Source: Campylobacter ureolyticus ACS-301-V-Sch3b (GTDB taxonomy: Bacteria; Campylobacterota; Campylobacteria; Campylobacterales; Campylobacteraceae). Taken from it: a stretch of 64,000 nucleotides of DNA. Shown piece after piece: positions 1 to 9,597 of this stretch. Location of the stretch: NCBI RefSeq assembly GCF_000413435.1, contig NZ_KE340326.1:368704-432703 (forward strand). Reading direction: 5' to 3'. Each line of letters starts with the position of its first letter. Positions within the stretch are counted from its first letter, which is position 1. The notes under the pieces are model-generated. The model was given only the letters and a program-made list of their open reading frames with translations. It was not told where the DNA came from and made no database searches. The position numbers were made by a program, and so were the translations under genes.

Positions 1-35
1 ATCTAGCCTTAAATTTTATTTAACCTCATATTTTA

Positions 36-1097
36 TCAAAAAGTTACTAAAATTTCCCTAACATCTAAATATATTTTTGAAAAAGCTTCGATCTTTACCT
101 TTGCTGGGACTATTTTTTCAACTATGATAATTGGCGAAAAGCTACCTTTTTGACAAATTTTTTCTCTTAAATTTAGCTCTTCATTAACGCTTAGAGGTTT
201 TTTTAAAAGCTCATCAAAACTCTTAAAATTAAGCTTTGAAAGCTCTTTGAATTTATCAAAACTAAAAACTCTTATCTCATTTTTTACAAACTCATCACAC
301 TCATAATTTATGCCAAATTTCACTAAATTTCTCTCAAAATGAGAGTTAAATAAAAAATAGCTTTTTATAGCCTTTTCATCAAATTTAACTAACCCTCTTA
401 AAAGCCTATAATTTATAAAACTATCTTTTTGAAGCCTAAATTTGACCTTTTGCTCCTCCAAGGTTCTTAAATTTCTATAAAACAAAACTCTATCTTCTGG
501 TGAATTTGGCCAAATTTGGTGGTTTATAGCACTCATTAGTTCAAATTCCAAACTTGCTTTATTTTGCATTTTCATAGCATAGATACAGCCACAATAATTT
601 TGATGATATAAGTTATCTTTTTTTGCCAAATCAAACTGAGCTTTGCTTCCGCCATTTTTCCTAAAATCAGGTGCTACAAAATCAAGATTAAATCTAGCAC
701 AAATTTCAGATAGAGATTTTTGTAATTGGGCGTGGGATTTTTTAGGACTCATTAAAAGCGTTGTGGTTATTGAGTTTTCGCCTAATTTTTTGGCTAAAAT
801 AGCTGTTTTTTCCATCCTAAAATCAAAGCATTTTTGACAACGCTCACCTTTTTCAGGCTCATTTTCAAGCCCTCTTACAAACCTAAACCACTCATCAAGT
901 TCATAATCGCCCAAAATAACTTCAATTCCAAGAGTTTTTGCACTTCTTTTAACATCGTCATAACGAAGCAAAAACTCACTATATGGATGGATATTTGGAT
1001 CATAAAAATAGCCAATTATCCTAACGCCCGGATAAATCTCCTTTAACTTTCTTAAAAAATAGTGACTATCAACACTACAGCAAATTTGAACTAGCAA
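36..1097 (-). CDS. queH: Epoxyqueuosine reductase QueH
   Basis: This enzyme reduces epoxyqueuosine to queuosine in tRNA, the last step of queuosine synthesis, and stands in for QueG. The sequence shows the QueH signature: a Cys-Cys pair at residues 6-7, CQKC at 87-90, and YHQNYCGC ending at 171, which together would supply Fe-S and non-heme iron ligands. The catalytic core covers about residues 1-180. The remaining 170 residues form a lysine-rich C-terminal extension that I cannot assign. The stop codon lies close to the left edge, so the gene is complete. It is followed (upstream on this strand) by the peroxiredoxin gene with a 2-nt gap, so the two are probably co-transcribed. Confidence 0.9.
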   Translation of the reverse strand: MLVQICCSVDSHYFLRKLKEIYPGVRIIGYFYDPNIHPYSEFLLRYDDVKRSAKTLGIEVILGDYELDEWFRFVRGLENEPEKGERCQKCFDFRMEKTAILAKKLGENSITTTLLMSPKKSHAQLQKSLSEICARFNLDFVAPDFRKNGGSKAQFDLAKKDNLYHQNYCGCIYAMKMQNKASLEFELMSAINHQIWPNSPEDRVLFYRNLRTLEEQKVKFRLQKDSFINYRLLRGLVKFDEKAIKSYFLFNSHFERNLVKFGINYECDEFVKNEIRVFSFDKFKELSKLNFKSFDELLKKPLSVNEELNLREKICQKGSFSPIIIVEKIVPAKVKIEAFSKIYLDVREILVTF

Positions 1098-1099
1098 AT

Positions 1100-1606
1100 T
1101 TAGCCTAAATTTGAAGTTAAATCAGCTAAAACTTTTGCTGCGTGATCTTTTGCTTTTACACTTTTATAAACCTTTAAAATATCGCCTTTTTTATCAATCA
1201 CAAAAGTTGTTCTAACTATGCCTAAATACTCTCTACCATAATTTTTTTTAACTTGCCAAACGCCATAAAGCTTGCTTACATTTTTATCTTCATCACTTAG
1301 TAAAATGTGTTTTAAGTCATGTTTTTTTATAAAATTTTCGTGGCTTTTTACAGAATCTGGGCTAACGCCAATGATCACACTATCATTTGCTATAAACTCA
1401 TCATAATTTTGACTAAACTCACAAGCTTCTGTTGTGCAACCTGGAGTATTGTCTTTTGGATAAAAATATAAAATTACATTTTTACCTACAAAATCATTTA
1501 AATTTATCTCAACACCATCTTGATTTTTAAGGCTAAAATTTGGAGCCCTGTCTCCTTTTTGTAAAGTTACTTTTCTCTCTACATCTTCTTTTAAAAAATC
1601 ACTCAT
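1100..1606 (-). CDS. bcp: Thiol peroxidase, Bcp/PrxQ-type peroxiredoxin
   Basis: This thioredoxin-dependent cytoplasmic peroxidase reduces H2O2 and organic hydroperoxides. The motif NTPGCTTEACEF contains the peroxidatic Cys (about residue 57) and a second Cys five residues later (62), the atypical 2-Cys PrxQ arrangement. The frame stays open upstream to 1648, but the start chosen here (MSDFLKED) has an AAGGG Shine-Dalgarno just before it, and the extra 14 residues look non-conserved. The 168-residue length fits the family. The gene lies directly upstream of queH in the same orientation. Confidence 0.93.
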   Translation of the reverse strand: MSDFLKEDVERKVTLQKGDRAPNFSLKNQDGVEINLNDFVGKNVILYFYPKDNTPGCTTEACEFSQNYDEFIANDSVIIGVSPDSVKSHENFIKKHDLKHILLSDEDKNVSKLYGVWQVKKNYGREYLGIVRTTFVIDKKGDILKVYKSVKAKDHAAKVLADLTSNLG

Positions 1607-1687
1607 TTTTTTACCCTTTTTATTGAAATTTATATGGCGATTATACACAATTTTGTTTAACTAAATAAAAAGTTAAATAAATTTAGC

Positions 1688-1693
1688 TATAAT
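1688..1693 (+). promoter_or_regulatory. -10 box of the ilvE promoter
   Basis: TATAAT follows TTTAGC, the usual Campylobacter sigma-70 layout in which a T-rich stretch replaces a clear -35. It lies 33 nt before the ilvE start codon in the gap divergent from bcp. Confidence 0.6.
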
Positions 1694-1725
1694 TAAGACT
1701 TATATTTTTATCAAAGGTAAAATTC

Positions 1726-2652
1726 ATGGCAAAAGTAAAAGAAGCAAAAAATATCTGGCTAGATGGAAAATTAATCCCTTGGAATGAGGCAAATGTTCAT
1801 ATCCTATCACACTCACTTCACTACGGAAATGCCGTATTTGAAGGAGTTAGAGCCTATCAAACAAAAAAAGGCTTGGCAGTTTTTAGACTAGCTGAACATA
1901 CAAAAAGACTACTTGATTCAGCAAAAGCTTGCCTTATAAATGTGCCTTATAGCTATGATGAGCTTTTTAAAGCTCAAGTTGAACTTTTAAAATCAAATGA
2001 TTTTAAAGACACTGTTTATTTAAGACCGATTGTATTTTTAGGCTATGGCTCTATGGGTGTTTCACATCTTGGCTCACCTGTTCAAGTTGCACTTGCTGCT
2101 TGGGAATGGGGTGCTTATATGGGTGAAGATGCCATAGAAAAAGGCATAAAAGTTAAAATTTCATCTTGGGCTAAAAACTCACCAAATTCAATGATGAGTA
2201 AAGCAAAAGCAAGCGCAAACTACTTTAACTCACAAATGGCAAACCATGATGCTGTAACTTCAGGATATGATGAGGCTTTACTTTTAGATCAACAAGGTTT
2301 TATTGCCGAAGGTAGTGGAGAGTGCTTTTTTATAGTTAGAAATGGTGTTGTTATAACTCCACCAAATGACACAAGCCTAGAAAGTATTACTCAAAATACA
2401 GTTATTGAAATAGCTAAAGATCTAGGATATGAGGTAAAAAGAGAGAGAATTTCAAGAGATGAAGTTTATATTAGTGATGAAGCATTTTTTACCGGAACTG
2501 CAGCCGAAGTTACACCAATTACAAATGTAGATGGCAGGATTATAGGAAATGGTAAAATGGGAACAATTACAAAAAAACTTCAAAAAACTTATTTTGCCGC
2601 AGTTAGAGGTGAAAATGAGAAATATGAAAAATATCTAACATATATTAATTAA
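1726..2652 (+). CDS. ilvE: Branched-chain amino acid aminotransferase
   Basis: This PLP-dependent class IV aminotransferase interconverts branched-chain amino acids and their 2-keto acids with glutamate/2-oxoglutarate. The fold-type IV core is clear: HYGNAVFEGVRAY near residues 32-44, the probable PLP lysine in SKAKASANYFNS (about K161), and the EGSGECFF and TGTAAEVTPI motifs that bind phosphate and substrate. The 308-residue length is normal. The start has AAAGG upstream. It is followed after 8 nt by the SPFH gene, so the two probably share a transcript. Confidence 0.95.
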   Translation: MAKVKEAKNIWLDGKLIPWNEANVHILSHSLHYGNAVFEGVRAYQTKKGLAVFRLAEHTKRLLDSAKACLINVPYSYDELFKAQVELLKSNDFKDTVYLRPIVFLGYGSMGVSHLGSPVQVALAAWEWGAYMGEDAIEKGIKVKISSWAKNSPNSMMSKAKASANYFNSQMANHDAVTSGYDEALLLDQQGFIAEGSGECFFIVRNGVVITPPNDTSLESITQNTVIEIAKDLGYEVKRERISRDEVYISDEAFFTGTAAEVTPITNVDGRIIGNGKMGTITKKLQKTYFAAVRGENEKYEKYLTYIN

Positions 2653-2660
2653 GGAAAGAT

Positions 2661-3743
2661 ATGCCAGCAGATTTAAACGATTATTTTAACAAAAGAAAGA
2701 AAAATGACAATAACCAAGGTGGTGGAAATAAGCCAAATTTTGACTTTAAAATGCCTGATTTTAAAGGGTTTGGAAAGTTTTCGCCATTTATTTATGTAGG
2801 CTTAGCCATTATATTTATTTTAGTTTTAGCAAGACCTTTTGTAGCTATAAGCTCAGGCCATGTTGGAATTCGCTCAACTCTTGGAAAATATGATTTAAAG
2901 CCACTTGATCCAGGGTTTCATTTTTTTATGCCAGGACTTCAAAAGGTTTTTGTAGTTGATACAAGAGTTAGGATTATAAACTATACAAGCGGAGAAGATA
3001 GAGGCGAAGTTGCAAATGCTGCAAATTCGGGAATTATAAGAAAAAACTCAATCTCAGTTTTAGATGCTAGAAATTTACCAGTTAGTATTGATATTACAGT
3101 TCAATACAAACTAAACCAATCAACAGCTCCAACAACTATCGCAACTTATGGTTTTGCATGGGAAAATAAAATAATTGACCCTGTTGTTAGGGATGTTGTA
3201 AGAAGCGTTACAGGTCAATATACAGCAGAAGAATTGCCTTTAAAAAGAAATGAGATAGCTTCATCAATTGCAAATCAAATAAGAGAAGATATAGAATCAA
3301 TCAAAGGTCGCCCGGTTGATTTGCTAGCCGTGCAACTTAGAGAAATAATCTTGCCTGATAAAATAAAAGATCAAATAGAAAGAGTCCAAATTGCAAAGCA
3401 AGAGGCTGAAAGAACAAAATATGAAGTTGAAAGAGCAAATCAAGAAGCTCTTAAAAAAGCAGCTCTTGCAGAAGGAACAGCAAAAGCTATTATTATTGAA
3501 GCACAAGGTAGAGCAGATGCCGTAAAAGTTGAAGCTGATGCAGAGGCTTACGCAAATAAAGAGATTGCTAAAAGTCTTGATTCAAATATTTTAAGCTTAA
3601 AGCAAATTCAAACTCAAGCTAAATTTAACGAAGCACTTAAAGAAAATAAAGATGCTAAAATTTTCTTAACTCCTGGTGGAGCAGTGCCAAATATTTGGGT
3701 TGATACAAAAGACAAAGCAAAGCAAAGTGCTATATCAGAGTAA
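2661..3743 (+). CDS. SPFH/prohibitin-family membrane protein
   Basis: This is a band-7 (SPFH) domain protein. Relatives (prohibitins, HflK/C) form membrane-anchored ring scaffolds and modulate FtsH-type proteases; the role here is inferred only. A Gly/Lys/Asn-rich cytoplasmic N-terminus (about 1-40) is followed by one membrane helix (about 41-62), the SPFH domain (about 65-225), and an Ala/Glu/Lys-rich segment (about 230-300) predicted to be coiled coil. The 360-residue length suits the family. It sits between ilvE and hisIE with very short gaps. Two other membrane proteases or scaffolds could be partners but none is in the window. Confidence 0.85.
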   Translation: MPADLNDYFNKRKKNDNNQGGGNKPNFDFKMPDFKGFGKFSPFIYVGLAIIFILVLARPFVAISSGHVGIRSTLGKYDLKPLDPGFHFFMPGLQKVFVVDTRVRIINYTSGEDRGEVANAANSGIIRKNSISVLDARNLPVSIDITVQYKLNQSTAPTTIATYGFAWENKIIDPVVRDVVRSVTGQYTAEELPLKRNEIASSIANQIREDIESIKGRPVDLLAVQLREIILPDKIKDQIERVQIAKQEAERTKYEVERANQEALKKAALAEGTAKAIIIEAQGRADAVKVEADAEAYANKEIAKSLDSNILSLKQIQTQAKFNEALKENKDAKIFLTPGGAVPNIWVDTKDKAKQSAISE

Positions 3744-3746
3744 AAA

Positions 3747-4502
3747 ATGAATATTAAAAATATAAACTGGCAAAAATGCGGGGGACTTGTCCCCGCAATC
3801 ACACAAGACTTTGAGACAAATGAGGTTTTAATGCTTGGATATATGAATGAAGAATCTTTAAATTTAAGCCTTAAAACAGGTCTTGCACACTATTTTTCAC
3901 GCTCAAGAAATAGAATTTGGCAAAAAGGCGAAACTAGTGGAAACACGCAAGAAATTAAAGAAATTTTTCTTGATTGTGACGCGGATACAATTTTATTAAA
4001 AGTAAAACAAAACGGAGTAACTTGTCACACAGGCGAGAAAAGCTGTTTTTTTACAAAATTTGAGGGATTAAATTTAGTAAAACAAATCTCTAATAACACT
4101 CAAAAACCAAAATATGATATCTTAGATAATCTTTATCATACAATTGAAGATAGAAAACTAAATGCAAACCCAGAAAATTCACATGTTGCAAGACTTTTTG
4201 CAAAAGGCGAAAATGCCATACTAAAAAAAATATGTGAAGAAGCTGGTGAAGTTATGCTTGCCTGTAAAGATCAGAGCAAATTTGAAAAATATAAAGATTT
4301 AAATTTAGAGGAATTTGGCGAACATAAACCCGGCGATCCTAAATTTGACATAATTTATGAAGCGAGTGATTTGGTGTTTCACCTACTCGTTGCTTTAAAT
4401 GCCCACAATATCCATCCACAAGCTATTTTAGATGAGCTTGCAAGACGCAATGGAGTAAGTGGAATCGATGAAAAAAAATCAAGAAAAGATAAATTTCAAT
4501 AA
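3747..4502 (+). CDS. hisIE: Bifunctional phosphoribosyl-AMP cyclohydrolase / phosphoribosyl-ATP pyrophosphohydrolase
   Basis: It catalyses steps 2 and 3 of histidine synthesis. The N-terminal HisI domain (about 1-115) carries [19 protein letters not shown], the DCDADT metal site and CHTGEKSC, with zinc-binding cysteines. The C-terminal HisE domain (about 125-235) has the pyrophosphohydrolase helices with [14 protein letters not shown] and [14 protein letters not shown]. The 251-residue length is typical of the fusion. It begins 3 nt after the SPFH stop. A GC-rich hairpin lies inside the first 20 codons. hisF is at 32.5 kb, so the pathway genes are scattered. Confidence 0.94.
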   Translation: MNIKNINWQKCGGLVPAITQDFETNEVLMLGYMNEESLNLSLKTGLAHYFSRSRNRIWQKGETSGNTQEIKEIFLDCDADTILLKVKQNGVTCHTGEKSCFFTKFEGLNLVKQISNNTQKPKYDILDNLYHTIEDRKLNANPENSHVARLFAKGENAILKKICEEAGEVMLACKDQSKFEKYKDLNLEEFGEHKPGDPKFDIIYEASDLVFHLLVALNAHNIHPQAILDELARRNGVSGIDEKKSRKDKFQ

Positions 4503-4568
4503 AATTAAGCTAAATTCAAAGTTTTTATGATAAAATCAACACTTATCTTTAAATTTTAAAGGATTAGT

Positions 4569-4760
4569 ATGCCAAAAATGAAATCAGTCAGAGGTGCATC
4601 TAAGCGTTTTAAAGTTGGAAAAAACAAGATAAAAAGAGGCTCTGCTTTTAGAAGCCACATCTTGACTAAAAAGTCTCCAAAACGCAAAAGAAGCGCAAGA
4701 CAAGAACATTTTGTTCATAAAGCTGATGAAAAAGCTGTAAGAGGTATGCTTTACAAATAA
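4569..4760 (+). CDS. rpmI: 50S ribosomal protein L35
   Basis: This is a small basic large-subunit protein. [19 protein letters not shown] and [11 protein letters not shown] are the L35 signature, and 63 residues is the usual length. It is preceded by AAAGG. rplT follows 114 nt later, the standard L35-L20 pairing. infC, often upstream in other phyla, is not here. Confidence 0.97.
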   Translation: MPKMKSVRGASKRFKVGKNKIKRGSAFRSHILTKKSPKRKRSARQEHFVHKADEKAVRGMLYK

Positions 4761-4874
4761 AATTTGTATAAAGCATTTTGTTTTTGATTTTAAATCATTT
4801 AAATAAACTCCCCTAAATTTATAGAGATTTAAGGGCAAGATCCATTTTGGACGCCAATTTGTGAAAGGATAAAT
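4761..4874 (+). promoter_or_regulatory. Structured rpmI-rplT intergenic leader (candidate)
   Basis: This gap is unusually long for a two-gene ribosomal operon. Two possible hairpins can be seen: CCCCTAAAT pairing with ATTTAAGGG (one mismatch), and GGC/GCC enclosing TCC/GGA just before the rplT Shine-Dalgarno. In other bacteria L20 represses its own operon by binding an RNA mimic of its 23S site, so an autoregulatory element is conceivable. Base-pairing was judged by eye only. Confidence 0.25.
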
Positions 4875-5228
4875 ATGGCAAGAGTAAAAACAGGCGTAAT
4901 TAGAAGAAGACGCCATAAAAAAGTTTTAAAAGAAGCTCGTGGTTTTTATAGTGGAAGAAGAAAACACTTTAGAAAAGCAAAAGAGCAACTTGAAAGAAGT
5001 TTATGCTATGCATATAGAGATAGAAGAGCTAAAAAAAGAGATTTTAGACGTCTTTGGATAGTTAGGATAAATGCTGCTTGCAGACTAAACGACATAAGCT
5101 ATTCACAATTTATTCACGGTCTTAAAAATGCAGGCATTGAACTTGATAGAAAAATATTAGCAGATATGGCGATGAACGATGCACAAGCTTTCGCAAACAT
5201 CGCAGCAAAAGCAAAACAAGCTTTATAA
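4875..5228 (+). CDS. rplT: 50S ribosomal protein L20
   Basis: This is an rRNA-binding assembly protein of the large subunit. The start [16 protein letters not shown] and the [11 protein letters not shown] motif are diagnostic of L20. At 117 residues it has the expected length. GAAAGGA precedes the ATG. A strong bidirectional hairpin terminator follows within 10 nt. Confidence 0.97.
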   Translation: MARVKTGVIRRRRHKKVLKEARGFYSGRRKHFRKAKEQLERSLCYAYRDRRAKKRDFRRLWIVRINAACRLNDISYSQFIHGLKNAGIELDRKILADMAMNDAQAFANIAAKAKQAL

Positions 5229-5236
5229 TTATATAA

Positions 5237-5264
5237 AAAAGATACTCTTTTTGGAGTATCTTTT
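5237..5264 (+). terminator. Rho-independent terminator between rplT and purM
   Basis: An 11-bp stem, AAAAGATACTC paired with GAGTATCTTTT, encloses a 6-nt loop and ends in a T-run. Its A-rich left flank makes it usable in both directions, which suits the convergent rplT and purM genes. Confidence 0.85.
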
Positions 5265-5269
5265 ATCTT

Positions 5270-6259
5270 TTAAATAAATTCAACTTTTTTATCACCGCTT
5301 TTTATAACACCAATCTCATAAGCATCACTGTTAGAAATTATATTTTTAGCATTTTCCTTGCTAGCTATTACTATCATTCCAACACCGATATTAAATGTCC
5401 TTAACATCTCTTTTTTGCTTACATATTTTGAAATAAATTTAAATATTTCAAGTGTTTTTATTTTTTCTAAATTTATACAAGCTTTTAAGTTTTCAGGCAA
5501 TACCCTTGGTAAGTTTTCAACTATTCCTCCGCCTGTTATATGCGCTAAGGCATTTATATCGTTTTTAAATTTTAAAAACTCGCTAACATAAATTCTTGTT
5601 GGCTCAAGTAAAATATCTATTAAATTTTTATCACCAATCTTATCATCAAATTTCATATTTAATTCTTCAAAAAATAGTTTTCTAACCAAAGAGTATCCAT
5701 TTGAGTGAATTCCGCTACTTGGAAGTGCCAAAACCAAATCGCCATCTTTTACAAACTTGGTTCTATCTATTTCATCTTCTTCTGCCATACCAACGGCAAA
5801 TCCAGCTAAATCGAAATCATTTTTTTGATAAATTCCAGGCATTTCAGCTGTTTCACCACCAATTAAAGCTGAGTGTGAAATTTCACACCCCTTAGCAATT
5901 CCCTCAACCACTCTAACAGCAACTTCTCTTTTAAGTTTTGATGAGGCGTAATAATCAAGAAAAAATAGAGGTTTTGCAAAATTACAAATAAGATCATTTA
6001 CGCACATTGCAACTAAATCAATGCCAATAGTGTCATATTTTTTAGCATCGATTGCAAGCCTTAATTTTGTGCCAACACCATCTGTTGCACCTAAAAGTAC
6101 AGGTTTTTTATATCCTGTTGGAAGTCTAAAAGCTCCTGAAAACGAACCTATCCCGCCAAGCACAAACTCATTGTGAGTTTTTTTTACAAATGGTTTTATA
6201 TCATCAACAAATTTATTTCCAGCTTCTATATCAACGCCTGAGTCTTTGTAGCTTATCAT
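5270..6259 (-). CDS. purM: Phosphoribosylformylglycinamidine cyclo-ligase (AIR synthetase)
   Basis: It catalyses the ATP-dependent closure of FGAM to AIR, step 5 of purine synthesis. Visible motifs are GGIGSFSGAF, GATDGVGTKLR, the SHSALIGGETAEMPG loop and HITGGGIVENLPR. The start chosen is MISYKDSG, which is preceded by AAAGGT at proper spacing; a GTG/ATG six codons further upstream lacks one. The length of about 329 residues is normal. It is transcribed divergently from coaE. Confidence 0.95.
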   Translation of the reverse strand: MISYKDSGVDIEAGNKFVDDIKPFVKKTHNEFVLGGIGSFSGAFRLPTGYKKPVLLGATDGVGTKLRLAIDAKKYDTIGIDLVAMCVNDLICNFAKPLFFLDYYASSKLKREVAVRVVEGIAKGCEISHSALIGGETAEMPGIYQKNDFDLAGFAVGMAEEDEIDRTKFVKDGDLVLALPSSGIHSNGYSLVRKLFFEELNMKFDDKIGDKNLIDILLEPTRIYVSEFLKFKNDINALAHITGGGIVENLPRVLPENLKACINLEKIKTLEIFKFISKYVSKKEMLRTFNIGVGMIVIASKENAKNIISNSDAYEIGVIKSGDKKVEFI

Positions 6260-6337
6260 TTTTATACCTTTAAACAATTGAAATAAGTTACTATTTTAAC
6301 CAAATTTAGCTAAAATAACACTCAATATGGGGAAAAA

Positions 6338-6925
6338 ATGAAATTTAAAAATGCTATTGTAATAACTGGCGGCATTGCAACTGGAAAAAGTTTGGTTTGT
6401 GATATTTTAAAATCTAAAAATTTTAAAATAATTGATGCCGATGAGATAAGTCATCAAATTTTAGATACTTTAACAGATGAAATTTCAAAAATTTTTGGAA
6501 ACGAATTTATAAAAGATGGCAAAGTTGATAGAAAAAAACTTGGAAATCTAGTATTTAATGACAAGTCAAAACTTAAAGTTCTTGAAAGTCTGCTTCATCC
6601 AAAAATTAAAAATAAAATTTTAGAAAAAGCTGAAATTTTAGAAAAAGAGCAAAAACTTTATTTTGTGGATATTCCGCTTTATTTTGAAAGTAAAAATTAC
6701 TTTGAATTTGATAAAGTTTTACTAATTTATGCACCAAAAAATATAGCACTAAAAAGACTTATGAAAAGAAATAACCTAACAAAAAACGAAGCGTTAGTTA
6801 GAATAAACTCTCAAATTCCAATTGAAAAAAAGCGAAATTTAGCAAATTTTATAATTGACAATAGCTCAAGCTTAGATGATTTAAATAGCCAAATTGATGA
6901 ATTTTTAAAAACTTTAAAGGAATAA
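6338..6925 (+). CDS. coaE: Dephospho-CoA kinase
   Basis: It phosphorylates the ribose 3'-OH of dephospho-CoA, the last step of coenzyme A synthesis. The P-loop GGIATGKS is at residues 11-18, followed by the DADEISHQ substrate segment, HPKIKNKI, and the RLMKRNNLTKNEA lid region. At 195 residues it fits the family. TATGGGGAAAA provides the ribosome site. It is followed by dapF after one base. Confidence 0.94.
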   Translation: MKFKNAIVITGGIATGKSLVCDILKSKNFKIIDADEISHQILDTLTDEISKIFGNEFIKDGKVDRKKLGNLVFNDKSKLKVLESLLHPKIKNKILEKAEILEKEQKLYFVDIPLYFESKNYFEFDKVLLIYAPKNIALKRLMKRNNLTKNEALVRINSQIPIEKKRNLANFIIDNSSSLDDLNSQIDEFLKTLKE

Positions 6926-6926
6926 A

Positions 6927-7685
6927 ATGAAAATTTCAAAATATTGTGCAAGCGGAAATGACTTTGTGATAATAACTGCTTTTTCTAACAAAGATAGAAG
7001 CTTGTTAGCTAAAAAACTTTGCGATAGATTTAATGGTGTTGGAGCAGATGGGCTAATTGTAATTTTACCAGATGCTAATAATGACTTTAAATGGGAATTT
7101 TACAATAGTGATGGAAGTGTTGCAAAAATGTGTGGAAATGGTGCAAGAGCTGCTTTTATGTATGCTTATGAAAACAATCTAATTTCTAAAAAAGCTAAAT
7201 TTTTAAGTGGTGCTGGAGTCATAGATGGTGAGATATGCAGTTTTAAAAACAAAAATGCGGAAGTAAAAATCAAACTAACAAAACCTAAAGTTTGTTTGCC
7301 AAAATTTAATGAACTTGGCCTAGAATGGTGCTTTTATGATACAGGAGTTCCACATCTTGTTAGTTTTGTTAGTGATGTTTCAAAATTTAATTTAGATACT
7401 TGTAGAGTTATGCGAAAAAAATACAACGCAAATGTAAATTTTGCACAAATTTTAGATGATAAGATTTTAGTAAGAACCTTTGAAAGAGGTGTTGAAGCTG
7501 AAACTTTAGCTTGTGGAACAGGCATGGCAGCTTCATTTTACGCAGCTTTTAAAGAGGGTAAAATTCCTCCACAAATAAGCGTTTATCCAACAAGTGGTGA
7601 AAGATTAGAGCTTAGTTTAAAAGATGAAGAAATTTACTTTAAAGGTATTGTAAAACATAGTTTTGATGCTATTTTTTATGAATAA
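6927..7685 (+). CDS. dapF: Diaminopimelate epimerase
   Basis: It converts LL- to meso-diaminopimelate for lysine and peptidoglycan. The two catalytic cysteines are seen in MCGNGARAAF and ACGTGMAAS, one in each half of the pseudo-symmetric fold, together with CASGNDFVI at the N-terminus. At 252 residues it is close to the usual length. Its last 17 bp overlap the convergent lspA gene. Confidence 0.95.
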   Translation: MKISKYCASGNDFVIITAFSNKDRSLLAKKLCDRFNGVGADGLIVILPDANNDFKWEFYNSDGSVAKMCGNGARAAFMYAYENNLISKKAKFLSGAGVIDGEICSFKNKNAEVKIKLTKPKVCLPKFNELGLEWCFYDTGVPHLVSFVSDVSKFNLDTCRVMRKKYNANVNFAQILDDKILVRTFERGVEAETLACGTGMAASFYAAFKEGKIPPQISVYPTSGERLELSLKDEEIYFKGIVKHSFDAIFYE

Positions 7686-8109
7686 AAATTTGAATTAACA
7701 TTATAAAAACAGCTAAATTTATCATAACATCGGCAAAGTTAAATACAGCAAATTCAAAGTATTTATGCCAAAATACATAATCTACTACGCCCTCACGAAT
7801 AAATCTATCGATTAAATTTGAAACCCCGCCGCCAAAAAGCAAAGCAAAAGGCAAAGTGTGGGCTTTCAAAAGTTTTTTTTCGTATAGCAAATATCCAAAC
7901 AAAGCGACTAATAAAATAGTTTGCAACGCTTTTAAATGCTCGCCCAAAAAAGCAAACATAGAAAAAGCAACGCCCTTATTAAAGGTTAAAATGAGCGAGA
8001 AAAACTCTCCATCCCACCTAAAACCACTCAAAAAAACTTGTTTGATAGCCTGATCTATAATAACTATAGCTAAAAATATAGCTATAAATTTTACCCACAA
8101 CCTACTCAT
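7669..8109 (-). CDS. lspA: Lipoprotein signal peptidase (signal peptidase II)
   Basis: This inner-membrane aspartyl protease cleaves prolipoprotein signal peptides. Four hydrophobic helices are visible. The catalytic aspartates lie in [10 protein letters not shown] and FNFADVMIN. At 146 residues it is a typical LspA. The start overlaps the glmM stop by 8 bp, indicating translational coupling, and its 3' end overlaps dapF. Confidence 0.95.
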   Translation of the reverse strand: MSRLWVKFIAIFLAIVIIDQAIKQVFLSGFRWDGEFFSLILTFNKGVAFSMFAFLGEHLKALQTILLVALFGYLLYEKKLLKAHTLPFALLFGGGVSNLIDRFIREGVVDYVFWHKYFEFAVFNFADVMINLAVFIMLIQIFIHKK

Positions 8110-9442
8110 TTAAAGCTTTTATAAAGAAATTTTCAACCTCATCCATTTTTTCTTTTAATATCTTTTTATCTTTGCCCTCTATTAAAAGCCTTATGACTTT
8201 TTCAGTTCCTGAATATCTAAAAAGTGTTCTAATGCCACTATCTTCAAGGCTTTTTTTAAGCTCATTTAATCCTGCAATTTCATTTAAAGGCTTTTTTTCT
8301 TTTATTTTTAAATTTTTTAAAATTTGTGGACATGGAATAAAAGTTTTATTAAGCTCATTTGAAGTTTTATTTAAACTTAGCATGCAAGCACTAAACTGCA
8401 ATGCACTTGTTATGCCATCACCTGTTTTTGTATAATCACTAAAAATTATATGTCCACTTTGCTCACCACCAAAATTAGAGCCACTTTCTTTCATCATTTC
8501 TAGAACAAATTTATCTCCAACATTGCTTCTTAACAGCTTAATATTATTAGCTTTTAAAAGCTCATCAAGACCTTGATTACTCATAGAAGTTGCCACTATT
8601 TTATTATTTGCAAGTTTTTTTTGATTTTTTAGAAAAATTGCTAAAATTCCTATTAATGCATCGCCATGAACTACATTTCCCTCATTATCTACAACTACAA
8701 CCCTATCAGCATCGCCATCAAAAGCAAATCCAACATCTGCTCTAAGCCTTACAACTTCACTTGCAAGTTTTGCAGGATACAAGGCACCACAATTTTCGTT
8801 TATGTTTTGACCATTTGGTTCGTTATTTATCACAAAAATTTCAGCTCCAAGTTCTGAAAAAATTGTAGGAGCAACTTTATAGCTTGCACCGTTTGCAGTG
8901 TCTATTACTATTCTTAAAGAGCGCAAATTTAAACCTTTTGGAAAAGAGTTTTTTATATGAACGATATATCTTCCTATAACATCATCTACTCTTTTTGCAG
9001 CCCCTATTTCCATACACTGTTTTCTAGCCGCATGTATAAGCTCATCACTGTTTAAAATTTCTTCTATTTTTCTTTCTTCGCTCTCATCAAGTTTAAAACC
9101 TTGTGCATCAAAAAATTTAATTCCATTATCATAATAAGGATTATGTGAGGCACTTATCATAATTCCGGCATCACATCTCATATCTTCTGTTAAAAAAGCA
9201 ATTGCAGGTGTTGGCATAGGACCAACTTGTCTAACATTATAACCAATAGATGTAAGTCCTGCTACAATTGCTGTTTCTATCATATAGCCACTTCTTCTTG
9301 TATCTTTTCCAAGAAGTATCATATTTGTTTGGGAGTTTTTTCTAAAGTAAATTCCTGCTGCCATTGCTATTTTCATAGCAAGCTCTGCTGTTAATTCCTC
9401 TCCAGCCTTTCCCCTAACTCCATCAGTTCCAAAATATTTCAT
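8102..9442 (-). CDS. glmM: Phosphoglucosamine mutase
   Basis: It converts glucosamine-6-phosphate to glucosamine-1-phosphate for peptidoglycan and LPS. The phosphoserine loop [16 protein letters not shown], the Mg-binding FDGDADR, GGEQSGH and the C-terminal phosphate site [10 protein letters not shown] are all present, in the order of the alpha-D-phosphohexomutase superfamily. At 446 residues it is full length. It leads the glmM-lspA operon, divergent from rpsT. Confidence 0.96.
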   Translation of the reverse strand: MKYFGTDGVRGKAGEELTAELAMKIAMAAGIYFRKNSQTNMILLGKDTRRSGYMIETAIVAGLTSIGYNVRQVGPMPTPAIAFLTEDMRCDAGIMISASHNPYYDNGIKFFDAQGFKLDESEERKIEEILNSDELIHAARKQCMEIGAAKRVDDVIGRYIVHIKNSFPKGLNLRSLRIVIDTANGASYKVAPTIFSELGAEIFVINNEPNGQNINENCGALYPAKLASEVVRLRADVGFAFDGDADRVVVVDNEGNVVHGDALIGILAIFLKNQKKLANNKIVATSMSNQGLDELLKANNIKLLRSNVGDKFVLEMMKESGSNFGGEQSGHIIFSDYTKTGDGITSALQFSACMLSLNKTSNELNKTFIPCPQILKNLKIKEKKPLNEIAGLNELKKSLEDSGIRTLFRYSGTEKVIRLLIEGKDKKILKEKMDEVENFFIKALNE

Positions 9443-9553
9443 AAATTAGCCTTAAATTCTTAAATTTTAAAAGCTCATTTTAGCATATATTTGTTATAAA
9501 TTATCTTAGAATTAAAAAGTGCTTAAATTAAGTCTAAATTAAAGATTTTTTTG

Positions 9554-9559
9554 TATAAT
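9554..9559 (+). promoter_or_regulatory. -10 box of the rpsT promoter
   Basis: TATAAT is preceded by TTTTTTTG, a strong Campylobacter-type promoter. It lies 39 nt before the S20 start in the gap divergent from glmM. Confidence 0.65.
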
Positions 9560-9597
9560 GCAACACTTAATTATATTGAATTTAAAAGGTATATAAA

